Notes under the pieces: generated by a model | Told to the model about the DNA's origin: nothing | Databases searched by the model: none | What the model saw: only the letters and a program-made list of their open reading frames with translations | Shown: piece after piece, positions 32,984 to 43,859 of the stretch | How the letters are laid out: each line of letters starts with the position of its first letter | How positions within the stretch are numbered: position 1 is the stretch's first letter | Source of the DNA: Stomorhina lunata | Lineage: Eukaryota > Arthropoda > Insecta > Diptera > Rhiniidae | Reading direction: 5' to 3' | Length of the DNA stretch: 64,000 nt | NCBI GenBank assembly: GCA_933228675.1 | Contig: OW121740.1 | Coordinates: forward strand, 53,212,174 to 53,276,173 | Program-made: the position numbers and the translations under genes

Positions 32984-33958
32984 ACACATAGACAACAGCA
33001 GGCTACGGGCTACAACCTGTCAAAATTACAATACATGTATTCAAATAGAAATACATTTTTTTAGAGTCGACACAGCTACACGACTACCGACCACCGTTGT
33101 AGCTGTGGCCAAAATTAAACTATTTTCTATTTTTGTTGGCGACAATAATAGATTTAGTGCTGTCAACACCATATAATATTGAAATAAATGAGCGATTTAA
33201 ACCACTTGACTTTATTTACCATAAACACAATGGGGAGAGTTTATGTAAACAATTAACATACTTATCAAATATTTATATATTTAATGTATATAATAATATC
33301 TAATAAAATATTATGTAAAAATTTATATTTATATAACTCTAACTCAATATAAGTAAAATTTTAAAAAGTTCTTTTTTCAAACTGTCTAGCTCACATGCTA
33401 CGTGTGCTAGAGCTACGTAGTTCATGTTATATAAAAGCCCAGTATGTCCTTTATACAATTCATTATATATAAGAGCATACTTATTTCTATATTTTTTTAA
33501 GGTATGCGAATTTTTATAAAAAAAGTCGGTTGCAGAAATAAGTTTATAGTATATGAGGTCTTAATCCATTATAAAGAATATTATTTAGAATATATAAGAA
33601 TATAAATGATACTTTCAGTAGCTTTTGTTTGATACCAAAAAAGTTAATACCGGATATAAACTTCTAAAGTTATACCGTATTATTATTTATTAAAAACCGC
33701 ATAGCTCTTAAACTATAGGAGATCACACCAAAATCTTGATATAGACGTACTATCAGGTACTGGAAAACCGTTGATTTCGGAGGTTAATTGATAAAATAAA
33801 TTTATGTCGTTTTTATCAAAATTTAAATTGTTATTTTGTCCATCTTATAAACGCGATATTGGCTATTGGATAATAATTAAGTAGCTGACTACGAGGCGAC
33901 GATTACAGCCAACGACTTTTGTAGTCGGTGTTCGTGTAGCCTGCTGTTGTCTATGTGT
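32984..33958. mobile_element. TTAA-flanked TIR element (975 bp)
   Basis: The perfect inverted ends start ACACATAGACAACAGCAGGC (23 bp including TAC). They are flanked by TTAA on both sides (32980-32983, 33959-33962). TTAA targeting is characteristic of the piggyBac superfamily. There is no coding capacity. Subterminal parts contain further mirrored blocks, such as CTACGACTACCGACCACC-like sequence near 33072 and CGACTTTTGTAGTCGG near 33913. Confidence 0.8.
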
Positions 33959-34207
33959 TTAATGCATTATAAAGAGATTCAAATTAACGCCCTATTAGAG
34001 GCCCTATATTCAACCAGGAATTAAAGGACTAAATATACAACGTGTTATAATGCGATTTTAATTTGTTATAAAGCATTATATACCGGATTCCGGTATGTGC
34101 TGGAAATCGAGCGTTTTCAAATCGTTCGATTTCTGATATTATAATGTAATATGAAGCATTCTAATGCGTTTATAATGGATTATAGTGCATCATAATTCAA
34201 TTATAAT
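33959..34207. repeat. ATTATAATGC satellite, block 3
   Basis: Degenerate copies, more diverged than block 1. The last eight bases, ATTATAAT, were duplicated by the following hAT-like element. Confidence 0.7.
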
Positions 34208-35619
34208 TAGGGTGTTTACTCGAGTTATGTTTGCTCGATTAATCGGAAAAATAAAATCGATTAATCGCTCGAGTAGTATGAATTTTTAGTAGTTTAGTAT
34301 GAATTTTTCTTTCTATAGTTAATTTAAAGCAATAATCGAGGGTTTTGATATAGTTAATTTTACATTTATAAAATAATCGTGGATTTTAACATTGTCAATT
34401 CTAAGTAATAATTGAGACTTGTAAATAACAATATGTAATATAGTCCATTGTATGTATATAGTCAATGTAATTTCAAATATAAATAGTCTAGTCTACCATA
34501 GGGTTGTTGTGGTATCCAATGTATTCGTAATTTCTACTATTGTTTATTTAAAGGTCCTAATATAATCGTAGCTCCTGTTATAGATTAATTGAAGGTACCA
34601 TTGCAATCGTAAAACCTATAGTCCAGTTGAAGTCTCCAAAGTATTCGTAGATACTACTATAGTACAGTTGAAGATCCCTGTGTAATCGTAGGTCCTACTA
34701 TAGTAACAGTACGTCCTACTGTACTTCAGATAAAAGACGTAATATAATCGTAGATCCTACTTTAGTCCAGTTGAAGATCCCATTGTAAACATAGGTAAAA
34801 GGTAGTCGTAGAGCCTAATAATCTATTAGATCAAACTCAGGATTTATGAAATCGAAAAATTGCTTTTTATATATGGAAGTAAATAAACACACTTAAAGTA
34901 TTTAGGGTGACAATCCCTGTAGTAAAACTGGGATCATGTGTCTCCATGTCAACACTTTGTGTAACATCAATTCAAATGTCCCCAATTTTAGTTCAGTACT
35001 GAAATAGTGAATATATAGAGACAACTATTCTAGTATATATCTGGTGACATTGTCAACGAATGTGTCAACATATATGTATATCAATAGGCCCCGATTTGAT
35101 CCCAATGTCTCCTTTTGGACCAAAAGAACTACAAAGTCAATACTAAGTAAATAGTGGTAATGTCTACTGGTAGATTTCGTAGGAACTCTAAATGTTAAAT
35201 GTCAATAGTAGATAACATTGGATGGGGCAAAATAGGCAAGTAGTACTGGAGACATTGTCAATAGCAAAACAGTATTGTTTCTCTGACGGCATTTACTGCA
35301 GGGAATATGTTACAAATGTTAATTTGTATTAAAAATAATTTTTTTTATTTTTGCTTTATGTTTTTTATTGCGAATTTTTAAACTTTTTTGTTAATAAAAC
35401 ACTATAATTTTATTAAAAAAAATGTCGTGTTAAAAATATATATATGTATATATAAAGCCTACAGAAAAATCTTACTCGAGTAATTTTAAGATGAATTTTT
35501 TACTCGATTAACTCGAGTAATTCTTAACGATTAATCGATTTTCCGAGTAATTAAAAAACCCTATTTTCAAGTTATTTGATTACTCAAACAATTAAAAGTC
35601 GAGTAAAATGAACACCCTA
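34208..35619. mobile_element. hAT-like non-autonomous element (1412 bp)
   Basis: It begins TAGGGTGTTTACTCGAG and ends, on the other strand, TAGGGTGTTCATTTTACTCG. It is flanked by an exact 8-bp duplication ATTATAAT (34200-34207, 35620-35627). TIRs of the form YAGGGTGTTC with 8-bp duplications define hAT elements. Subterminal regions carry several CTCGATTAATCG and ACTCGAG motifs in both orientations, as expected of transposase binding repeats. It has no transposase. Confidence 0.85.
34525..34800 (+). repeat. About 41-bp minisatellite inside the hAT-like element
   Basis: Six or seven diverged units, each starting CGTAGNTCCTACTATAGT and continuing CAGTTGAAGATCCC, at intervals of 38-41 bp or slightly more. 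Confidence 0.7.
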
Positions 35620-35765
35620 ATTATAATGTAATGCTTTATAATGCAGTTATAACATATTGCAAAGCATTATAATACTTATGTTATTTATTTCAACGCATTA
35701 TTATAATGCACTTTATTGCGATTATAATGCATTTTAATGTAAATCCAATTTAAAATGTCGTTAAT
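35620..35765. repeat. ATTATAATGC satellite, block 4
   Basis: Remainder of the array after the hAT-like element. Confidence 0.7.
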
Positions 35766-35769
35766 AACC

Positions 35770-36405
35770 TGCAGGTTTTTTTGTCTAACTCACCTTAATC
35801 ATCTTAAATCCAGAATTTCTTTGAGTGCAAAATAATATGACAACTACCCACGGTTTATCCAAATAAACAAACAAAAGGAAAGAAATCTAAACTCTGTCTT
35901 TTTCCCCTGCTGGTTTCTATTATAATGATTAAAATAGTTTTTTGTTTTTGTTTTAGAAGAAATGTATGTATGTATGTGTGTTTGTGTTTATGACAGCGAA
36001 TGACAGCAAAAAAAGTTTTAAATTTCAATTTGAAAGAATTTAATAGAAATTAAAAGCATCTTTCAACAGCAACATGCAATAAATGCAACGACTGACAGAG
36101 AGAGGCAGGCAGACAGACAACAATTATAACAACAACATGAAAATGCGTCAAAAAATTTATGAAATTAATTTAAAAAAAAAATTACAAATATGAATATGAA
36201 AAATACGCACAAGAAATAGAAAATACGACTAAATAGTGAATAAAAATAAAAAATAAAATGATCACTTAGAAAATAATTCAACCAAATAAAAATTTTGAAA
36301 TTCGAACTAAAAAAAATGTAAGAAGCACTCACTTGTTATTTTAAAATAAGAAACACATTAATAATTACAGGGTGTATCAAGAGGAAATGTTAAAAATATA
36401 TGGAA
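35770..36405. other. Non-repeat insert between satellite blocks
   Basis: It contains CAAC-rich and GTATGT microsatellite-like patches (36120-36140, 35964-35990), a look common in fly 5' UTR or promoter DNA. No gene is supported. Confidence 0.35.
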
Positions 36406-36409
36406 ATCA

Positions 36410-36630
36410 CATTACAAAATAAGTATAATAAGGCATTATAATGAGTTTATGAATGTGTTATAAAGCATTATAATATTATTATAATAATTTATAACGTGAT
36501 TATAACACATTATAATACAACATAAGATGATAAGATTTTAATATGTTATAATGTATAACAATGCATATTTTATAACGCATTATAATGCAATTATAATAAT
36601 ATTATACTACGATTTTTTATAATTTTTAAT
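36410..36630. repeat. ATTATAATGC satellite, block 5
   Basis: Last recognisable block, ending just before the mariner at 36664. Confidence 0.75.
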
Positions 36631-36663
36631 CACAGTATTATTCGAATATAATAATTTTAATAT

Positions 36664-38950
36664 AACGGGTTATCTATTTCGTGGTTTCAATGGTATAGGA
36701 CTGGATTTCGACATCTGTCAAACTAAGTTGTTAAACCATTTTTTTCTTTTCAGTCGAAAGTCTGACATTGACAAAAATTGGTCGTATTAAGTATTACACA
36801 ACGCATAAAAATGATCAGTCTAGTTGGGTGTCCCAACTAGAACGCAATTTTGAAATTTTAAATGAAACACAGATATTAAAAAAAAATCGTGAAACTTTAT
36901 TATACCGTAAAGTAGACAGAATGAGGTTATGTATGGAACAAGATATCGTGCAGATGGCAGCCGCAGCTTTGCAGGCACACACGCGATCTTTTAATGAAAT
37001 TTTCAATAACCTTTTTGCATAAATGCTGCAGTATTTCATTAATGCAGCGTCCAATTTCCTCTTTTAAGGCTTAAGTCGTCGTCGGCTTGTTCGCGTAAAC
37101 CATCGACTTCAAAAAACCCCAAAGAAAAAAGTCTAAAGGTATTAAATAGCACGATCTAGACGGCCAATTCTGGTCTCCAAAATGTGAAATAACACGACCG
37201 GGAAATGCCTGATGTAGCAATTGAATTGTTTCTCTGGCTGTATGACATGTGGCGCCTTCTTGTGACAACCACATGTCCTCCACATTCATTTCTTCAATTA
37301 TAGACAAGAAAAAACTGGTTATCATTTCACGGTACCAAACACCATTGACTGTTTGCCCTTGACCTGCCTCATTTTCATAAAAAAGGTCCAGTGATTCCTC
37401 CAGCCCAAAATCCACACCACACAGTGACACGTTGAGGATGCATTTGCTTCTCGTGAATCACTCGAGGATTTTCCTCACCCCAAATGCGACAATTCTGCCT
37501 ATCGAAGCCATCAAGATGGAAATGGGCTTCGTCACTGGAGATGATTTGATCGGCAAAATCAGCATTTTCATATTGTCCCTCCAATACCCAATTAACGAAC
37601 TCCCTTCGCTGTCCATTGTCATCTGGCTTCAGTTCCTGAGTCAATTGAACTTTGTATGCATGAAGATGCAAATCTTTCGTCAAAATTCGCTCCATAGTGG
37701 ATTTGGAGACACCAATTTGCTGAGCTCGGTATCGAACTGAGGTGGATGGAGCGACATCATCACGTACAGCTGCGACATTTTCAGTCGATCGACCTGGTCG
37801 AAGGTGCGTTGTTGTCTTTACATCACTAACAGACCCAGTTTCGGCAAATTTATTCATTAATTTCTTTACGGTTGACTCGTTTGGAGCATTATTGTGACCC
37901 CAAATTGATCGCAATTTGCGAACTGTAGCCGCAAAACTTTCACCATTTTGTTAAAACAATTTCACAATGAGAATGCATTGTTCATTCGTGTAGCTCTCAA
38001 TTTTTACTACCAAACAATAACAATTGTTCAAATGTCAAACAATGACACTTCGAATCGCGCCAATTTTGAAAATTGCGTTCTAGTTGGGACACACTTTACA
38101 AAAATGGTGATTCTGCAACAGCCACATATCGTGCTTAAAGAGGAGATTATGGTTTACATAATCGTCCAACTACGCAAGCAATTGCCAAAATTATCAAGAA
38201 TTTTGAAGAGACTAGAGCGGTTACAAACATTGTAAGGCCTGTGCATCATAATTTCGCTCGTTCCGCTGAAAATATCGCTGCTGTAAGTGAAAGTGTTGCC
38301 GAGGACCCAAATGTGTCAATTCCTCGTCGTTCTCAGGAATTATAACTGTCTTACGGCACATTATGGCGTTTTTTGCATTTAGATCTACACCTACATCCGT
38401 ATAAAGTCCAGCTCACACAACAACTGAAGCCAGCTGACTATTCACAACGTCGTAGATACATGGAATGGGTGCTTGAACAACAGGCGGTTGGCGGCGATTT
38501 TTCGAAAAAAATTTTCTTCAGCGATGAAGCACATTTCTCACTCGATGGGTATGTTAATAAATAAAATTGTCGTATATGGGGTTCTGAGAATCCTCAAGTA
38601 ATTGAAGAGAGGCCATTATATCCGGAAAAATCAACAAGACGGTACCACATGCCATACAACTCGAGCGAACATGGCTTTATTGCAAGAGATATTTTCTGGC
38701 CACATAATTTCCTGTCATGGCGATATCAACTGGCAACTAAGATCATGCGATTTGACACCATTAGACTTTTTTGTGGGGCTACGCGAAAGACCTTTAACTC
38801 TTGAGCACTTAAAAACCAACATTCGTCAAGTTATGGCTGAAATACCGCCCAATATGTGCCAAAAAGCATTCGAAAATTACCTCAAAAGAATCAATGCTTG
38901 CAACATTTCGCTTGATGTTAATTTAAATGATGTAGTGTTTCACACGTAAT
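36664..38950 (+). mobile_element. mariner family 1, copy 3, split by another mariner
   Basis: The left piece (36664-36820) has GGGTTATCTATTTCGTGG and the start of the transposase region. The right piece (38097-38950) resumes at CAAAAATGGTGATTCTGC and holds FFSDEAHF and CDLTPLDFF in broken frames. About 50 codons are missing between PEK and the CHTTR region, including the second catalytic Asp. The 3' inverted repeat is lost: the copy ends in the hairpin at 38938-38967. Confidence 0.85.
36821..38096 (-). mobile_element. mariner element, DD41D family 2, copy 1 (nested)
   Basis: A roughly 1.27-kb minus-strand element with ends GTGTCCCAACTAGAACGC on both sides, inserted at a TA inside the family 1 mariner. 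The transposase is in two overlapping frames: 37914-37375 (HNNAPNESTVKKLMNKFAE at the N-terminal side, SSDEAHFHLDGF for the first Asp) and 37430-37071 (second site SQEGATCHTA with Glu for Asp, third site IPLDFFLWG). The start codon region is damaged near 37950. It is dead because of the frameshift and the lost Asp. Confidence 0.9.
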
Positions 38951-38967
38951 GTCAATTACGTGTGAAA
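38938..38967. repeat. 13-bp hairpin at a mariner end
   Basis: TTTCACACGTAAT and ATTACGTGTGAAA flank the 4-nt loop GTCA. The left half is the normal 3' part of the transposase gene (VVFHT and stop). The right half is its inverse copy. Confidence 0.8.
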
Positions 38968-38975
38968 TACGTAAA

Positions 38976-39126
38976 CTGAAGAGTTATAGCAAGAAATTAC
39001 TTTTGACATAGATTGATATCTTATATAGTAATAAATATGTAGAACTTTACATTTCACAAAATGGTTCTCTAGTTGAACAACTCTTAGTATATGGGTCCCC
39101 TCTTAGGGCTTTTTGGAATCCGATTT
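38976..39126. other. Short unassigned gap
   Basis: Nothing recognised. Confidence 0.4.
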
Positions 39127-39130
39127 TTAA

Positions 39131-39458
39131 CACGTTCACGCCGGCACTGCAATTCATGTTTCGCGCCCATAGGCGGTTGCGCTGAAAGCTTTTTGTTCCA
39201 TCGGACGGGGCCGAACTAAATGTTTCAACGAAAGATTATCGAACGGGAAAACGGTCTCCATGGGTCTGCAGTTTTCTTTCGATGCTATTGTGGTTATGTT
39301 ATTTGGTGATGCACACTGATTGATAGTACAATCATATGCGAGCCACCGGTGGTACGCGCCGCTCGACGAGACAATTCTGTGCGAGCCGCCGGTGGTACAC
39401 GCCGCCCGATCAGGCAGACATGTGCGAGCCACCGGTGGTACACGCCGGCGTGAACGTG
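39131..39458. mobile_element. GC-rich TTAA-flanked MITE (328 bp)
   Basis: Perfect ends CACGTTCACGCCGGC with TTAA on both sides (39127-39130, 39459-39462). The interior is far more GC-rich than any neighbour. It holds three direct 43-bp repeats, each with the palindrome CCACCGGTGG or CCGCCGGTGG. TTAA target and CACGTT start fit piggyBac-type MITEs. There is no open frame. Confidence 0.85.
39338..39442 (+). repeat. 43-bp tandem repeat, about 2.5 copies
   Basis: GCGAGCC occurs at 39338, 39381 and 39424, each followed by an (A/G)CCGGTGGTAC block. Confidence 0.85.
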
Positions 39459-39464
39459 TTAAAT

Positions 39465-40040
39465 CAGCATGTACATAAAAGTGTAAATTATTATATTCAT
39501 CTTTGTCGAATCAAAACTTCTAAAGCCAGAGATATTCCTGTATCTTCTAAACTAAAGCAATTGGCTCATATTTGGAGCTACTATTTTCCATCCCTGCTGC
39601 AAGTACATAAACATTAAAAAAAAAAAAACAAAACATTGCAATGTCGCCGATGTTTATGACGACAACAACAACAATATATATATGTAGTAATATTTTATAA
39701 TAAATATAGATATGTATGTTTGTACATTGTTACAATAGATGAAGAGCTGAATAATACGCTATCGTCGAATTTTTCTGGGTTGTTGGTTATCAGTGAAGTA
39801 GACTCTGATATGGGAGTGTTTAACATGAACATTTTTTGTTTATTCGAGGGGATCGCTCCTCCGTTCGTTCTTTTCAAGTGGCGCTTTTTATTACAGTTTT
39901 TGCTTTTTTTTACTTTATTGTTTCTTTTTGACTTTGGTTTTTGTATGTTACAAATTTGAACTCATTTACAGTACAACGATTATATTATTTAAATAGTTGA
40001 TGTAAGACAGAATTTTTAAGGAATCAAATCACCCAACTAA
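39465..40040. other. Non-coding, unassigned
   Basis: It contains GACGACAACAACAACA and TATATATATG microsatellite patches at 39659-39686. The plus and minus frames around 39700-39950 have no recognised homology. Confidence 0.5.
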
Positions 40041-40044
40041 GCTA

Positions 40045-40345
40045 AAAGGTGTTTTTTTTAGAGAGTCACAAGTTTAAGTTGGCATCACTGCTTTATTTGA
40101 TCACCCATTTAACAGCTGAAAGTTGCTTTTTTTAGTTTGCTTCGCAAATTGTTAAAATTTTGATATTGAATTTCTATTCAAAATTTTATTTTTCGATTAA
40201 GCTCATTTCTGGTTGAATGGGAACATAAATAAGCAGAATTTTCGCATTTGGAGTGAGGAAAATCCGAAAGCTTTTATCGAATCACCATTACACTCACAGA
40301 AATTACTGTTTGGTGCATTTTATGGGCTGGCAGGGCCAATAACTC
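40045..40345 (+). pseudogene. mariner family 3 remnant, N-terminal side
   Basis: It starts with the family 3 end (GGTGTTTTTTTTAGAG after TA). After a deletion of most of the N-terminal domain it reads AHFWLNGNINKQNFRIWSEE and SPLHSQKLLFGAFYGLAG, matching 28480-28610 of the better copy. It stops where the LINE at 40350 begins. Confidence 0.85.
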
Positions 40346-40349
40346 TGTC

Positions 40350-42100
40350 TGGTCCCAGGGTCGTCCAGCTAATCAGCGGGTTGGTAAAATAGGACAAGCG
40401 GAACCGGCTTGATCACCTGAAGAACTGCAACCTTGGCGCGGGAGTAAGTAAGTTATGGTCCACTGTTCAATCTCTCTATTCCTATGAAAAAGGATGATCG
40501 GGTCGCGATTAAGTTTGTCGATAACACCATATCCGGCCCGAAAGCGTGCTCGCGTGCTTTCAGCCGTTTATTTAATGAGCACCCCGAGAGAGACTATTAG
40601 AAAAGGAATATTGTTCGCGAGATGCATTATCTCCCAGTCTCGGACCCCCCACAACTGTCTACGCTCGCGGAAGAAGCAAAGGCCATTCCTACAGTTAAGA
40701 CATCAATGGCGATTGGCCCTGACGGAATTTCCATGCTGATGCTTAAACACCCAGGCGAGTGGGGAGTCGATTTCTTGACAGTTGTCATAAATAGAGTGAT
40801 CCCAATACTAAAACCTGGGAAACCCCTGAATGTGGGATCATCGTACAGACCGATATCCCTCCTGCCACCAGTTGCGAAGACACTCAAGGCTCTACTCCTC
40901 CCTCAACTACCAGCAGCTCGCCACCAGTATGGATTCCGCAAAATGCACAGCACCACCACAACATTAACAGTCATTACCCCTCAGATCGCTCAAGGCTTAA
41001 AACAGCAGAGTTCTTGTGAAAGAACGGTCCTTGGGGCGCTTGACTTTTCAAAAACCTTTGACACGGTAAGCCATGACATCCTCTTACAGGCCTTCCTGCT
41101 GTCCGCAATGCCAACAAATTTGAAGAGATGGATAGTAAATTATTTGAGTGGTCGGCAGTCGTTCGTAGAGTTTTGAGACCAGCGCTCAAAACACCGTACA
41201 GTCAAATAGGGAGTTCCTCAGAGTGGAGTCCTGTCGCCATTCCTGTTTTACTTCTACCTCTCTAAACTCCCAGCCCCAAAGCTATTCGTCATATCATATG
41301 CGGACGACTGCACGATAATGGCCTATGAGGTAAGGTGAATCGTTATCTCAGTATCATCCACAATTTTTTCACTAAATGTAACCTGAAGATACAACTAACT
41401 AAATCCTCAGCGACCCTATTTACCACCTGGACAAAGAAGTAAGCATACAACCTGGCATCGAGATCGATGGTGAACCAATTCCGACAGTGAATCACCCGAA
41501 AATCCTGGGAGTCCAGCTCGACAGCCTTTTTACTTCGCCAGCACATGCCACAACTGTCGCGCATAAATTGCGATGTTGGAAAAAGGCCAGCAGTACTTGG
41601 GGAATGGACAAAGAAACCTTGCTGTATATTGGTCGGCCAATGGCAAATTATGCTGCTCCGGTGTGGTCAGCGTCGCTAAGTGATACTCAGTGGAAAAATA
41701 TTCAATGCTGCCAAAATGCAGACCTAGGAGATATCATTCAAACTTTAGCATTACACAGTGGAGTCTTTCCCTTAGCATGTATGAAAAGATCTCTGCATGT
41801 TTGAGGATAGCATACGAAGATATGTGCTTGATCCTTGAGATCATACCTCGTAAATGTCAGCGTTCGGCAGCATTAATAGAGACGCCAAAAACTCCGCAAT
41901 TTCAGGTTATTGCATGAATATTGGAGATCGCGGAAATCAAGAGTCGTTCTGGCTCAATTGAGATCGGGATGACGCAACAGATTTAACATCGTTTGGTCGC
42001 GCATAGACCGTACCATCCCCAACATAGGTCCAGCTTGTGGTCAGGGTTCTCATGATACCCCCACATTTTCAACTGGACTCATCTAGTAAAAGTAGCTCAA
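40350..42100 (+). pseudogene. LINE family E inserted in a mariner
   Basis: A reverse transcriptase with many breaks: AIGPDGISMLMLKH, NVGSSYRPISLLPPVAKTL, HQYGFRKMHSTTTTLTVIT, LGALDFSKTFDTVSHDI, GVLSPFLFYFYLSKLPAP, VISYADDCTIMA and the C-terminal STWGMDKETLLYIG and NYAAPVWSASLSDTQWKNIQ. The longest clean stretch is 40622-41176. The endonuclease is absent. Other pieces of the family are at 43860-44225 and 63440-64000. The nearest general type is a jockey-like insect LINE. Confidence 0.88.
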
Positions 42101-42109
42101 TTTCTTGAC

Positions 42110-42310
42110 CTTGATCTTCTAAAAAACAAAATTAATAAAATTGTAAATTTTAGAGTTATTACAACAACATCGTGTGATTTAACCCTATTGTATTATTTTC
42201 TTTGGGGTTACGTTAAGTCACTTGTCTACGTCGATAAACCACAAACAATTGAGCGCCTGGAAATCAACATTCGGAGAGTTATCGGAGAAATTCTGCCGTA
42301 ACTTAAGTAA
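42110..42310 (+). pseudogene. mariner family 3 remnant, C-terminal side
   Basis: RVITTTSCDLTLLYYFLWGY then VKSLVYVDKPQTIERLEINI corresponds to the last 60 codons of the transposase at 28001. The catalytic Asp of the CDLTPLD motif is replaced (LLYY). It is the other side of the remnant at 40045-40345; roughly 80 codons between them are lost or replaced by the LINE. Confidence 0.82.
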
Positions 42311-42317
42311 AATCTAA

Positions 42318-42400
42318 ACTAGAACCTGATCCAGATTCTAAACTTTAACCTAACCTAGAACCTTAAATATAACCTAAACTAGAACTAAATTGCAAGAACA
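42318..42400. repeat. Degenerate CTAAACTAGAACCT repeat
   Basis: Several imperfect copies of AATCTAAACTAGAACCT and AACCTAACCTAGAACCTT. They look telomere-like at first sight but the spacing and units are irregular. Confidence 0.55.
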
Positions 42401-42699
42401 ATGTATTCCTTTAAGTAATGGAAAACAATTTTGTAATAGTTTTTTGTTAGTTTATCTTTTGTTTTTCATTGTTTTTTAACAATGAATATTGCTCAAGTTT
42501 CTCATTGTTCATTGTCAAACAGTTCTATGGCTGGGTTGCAACAGCGAGGAAGAATGTGTTGATTGGATTCAAATAAAATAAGGGACCCCTACTAACTCGC
42601 AAGACCCCTGACTATTTTGTTTCTTTTTATTATTGGATATTTTTCATATTTATTAGAGGGCTTTGTTGTTTTTCAAAACAAATTATCTAATTACATTAA

Positions 42700-43440
42700 A
42701 AAAGTGATTGCGTTGTAATGATTCGCTCAAGAAGTAAAAAATTCTAAGCGAAGGCAAACTTTGGCCCCAAGAGTCATCAAACGGCAAAATGATAGTGATT
42801 TTCGTGGAAAAATCTTAGTTTCCGTTGTAGTATTTCTGCAGATAGAAACTAATAAATGGACCCTAACACCTAATACCACTTAAACTTCGGAAAAAATCAT
42901 AATTAGTCCAAAAAGACAAGGATTTACGGTTGAATTTTTGCAAAAAACATTTCGGTAAAAAATGTTTAGGAGCAAGGTAGTGTAGCAATGAAAAAAAAAA
43001 AGATTTTTAAGGATGCGATGGTTTGAACTACCATTTTTATGATTTGAGATGGGGATAATATTTTTTTTAATTCTGCTCTTTAAACTTAAAACTAACGGGT
43101 TCATAAAAATCGAACCTTTTTCACATGAAATGACAGCTTTGCTCCTAACCATTTTTTTTACCACATGTTCTTTGCAAAACTTCGACCGTAAATCCGTATT
43201 TTTTGGACTAATAATGATTTTTTTCCAAAGTTTAGATGGTATTAGGGGTTTAGGTCCATTCATTAGTTTTTATCTATAAAAATACTACCACCTACGCCAA
43301 TTTTTTCTAATACTTTTACAAGAAAATCACTATATTTTTGCCGTTTGGTGACACTTGGGGCCAAAGTTTGCCTTCGCATAGAATTTTTTTCCTCAAATTT
43401 TGTTATTCCTTGAGTGAATTATTAAAACGCAATCACTTTT
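42700..43440. mobile_element. TTAA-flanked long-armed inverted-repeat element (741 bp)
   Basis: Flanked by TTAA (42696-42699, 43441-43444). The ends AAAAGTGATTGCGTT mirror each other, and the similarity continues for more than 300 bp per arm, for instance CGAAGGCAAACTTTGGCCCC at 42750 against its complement near 43360. The arms are about 80-85% alike by eye. The opposed short frames at 42880-43279 are mirror images of each other and not genes. Confidence 0.85.
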
Positions 43441-43444
43441 TTAA

Positions 43445-43855
43445 TTTTTTGTAGAAATTTCACGCAAGTAGAGGCCTTAATCTCCGCTGGCATCAATGTT
43501 TGACTTCTCTTCCAAATCCTATGAATAACCTTGGACCAAATTTAATAAAAACCGATCGAAAATTTTTCTAGGGTTCTACTTTAGTAAATGCTAAACTATT
43601 TTGTGGTCAAAACTTCTACAAATGTCTACAAAATTGAAATTAATGTGGTGCACCTATTCAAGTGACGCAAAAAAACGCATATTTTTCTGCACCAATTTCG
43701 AAAAGAGGCCCATATTTAAACTATCAAATCTTTTTCGAGCTTTCTTTGCTTACACTTTTATTCTTAACTGTTCAGCCTTTCACAAAAAGTATATCACTAT
43801 TCTATTCATGATGTATCTTAAGAGCAGCAAGCTTAAATTTATTACTAAATAAGTG
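43445..43855. other. Non-coding, unassigned
   Basis: It reads like a decayed DNA-transposon body (AATAAAAACCGATCGAAAAT) but no ends or motifs were found. Confidence 0.4.
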
Positions 43856-43859
43856 CACC

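Noticed and set aside
39154..39617. Frames of 92 and 93 codons over the GC-rich MITE
   Set aside because: Long only because GC-rich DNA has few stops; they cross the element boundary and follow its 43-bp repeats.
42318..42400. Telomere-like AACCTAA repeats
   Set aside because: Units are irregular in length and sequence; insect telomeric TTAGG is absent and higher flies lack it.
42880..43279. Opposed frames of 127 and 76 codons
   Set aside because: They mirror each other because the region is an inverted repeat; no motif supports coding.
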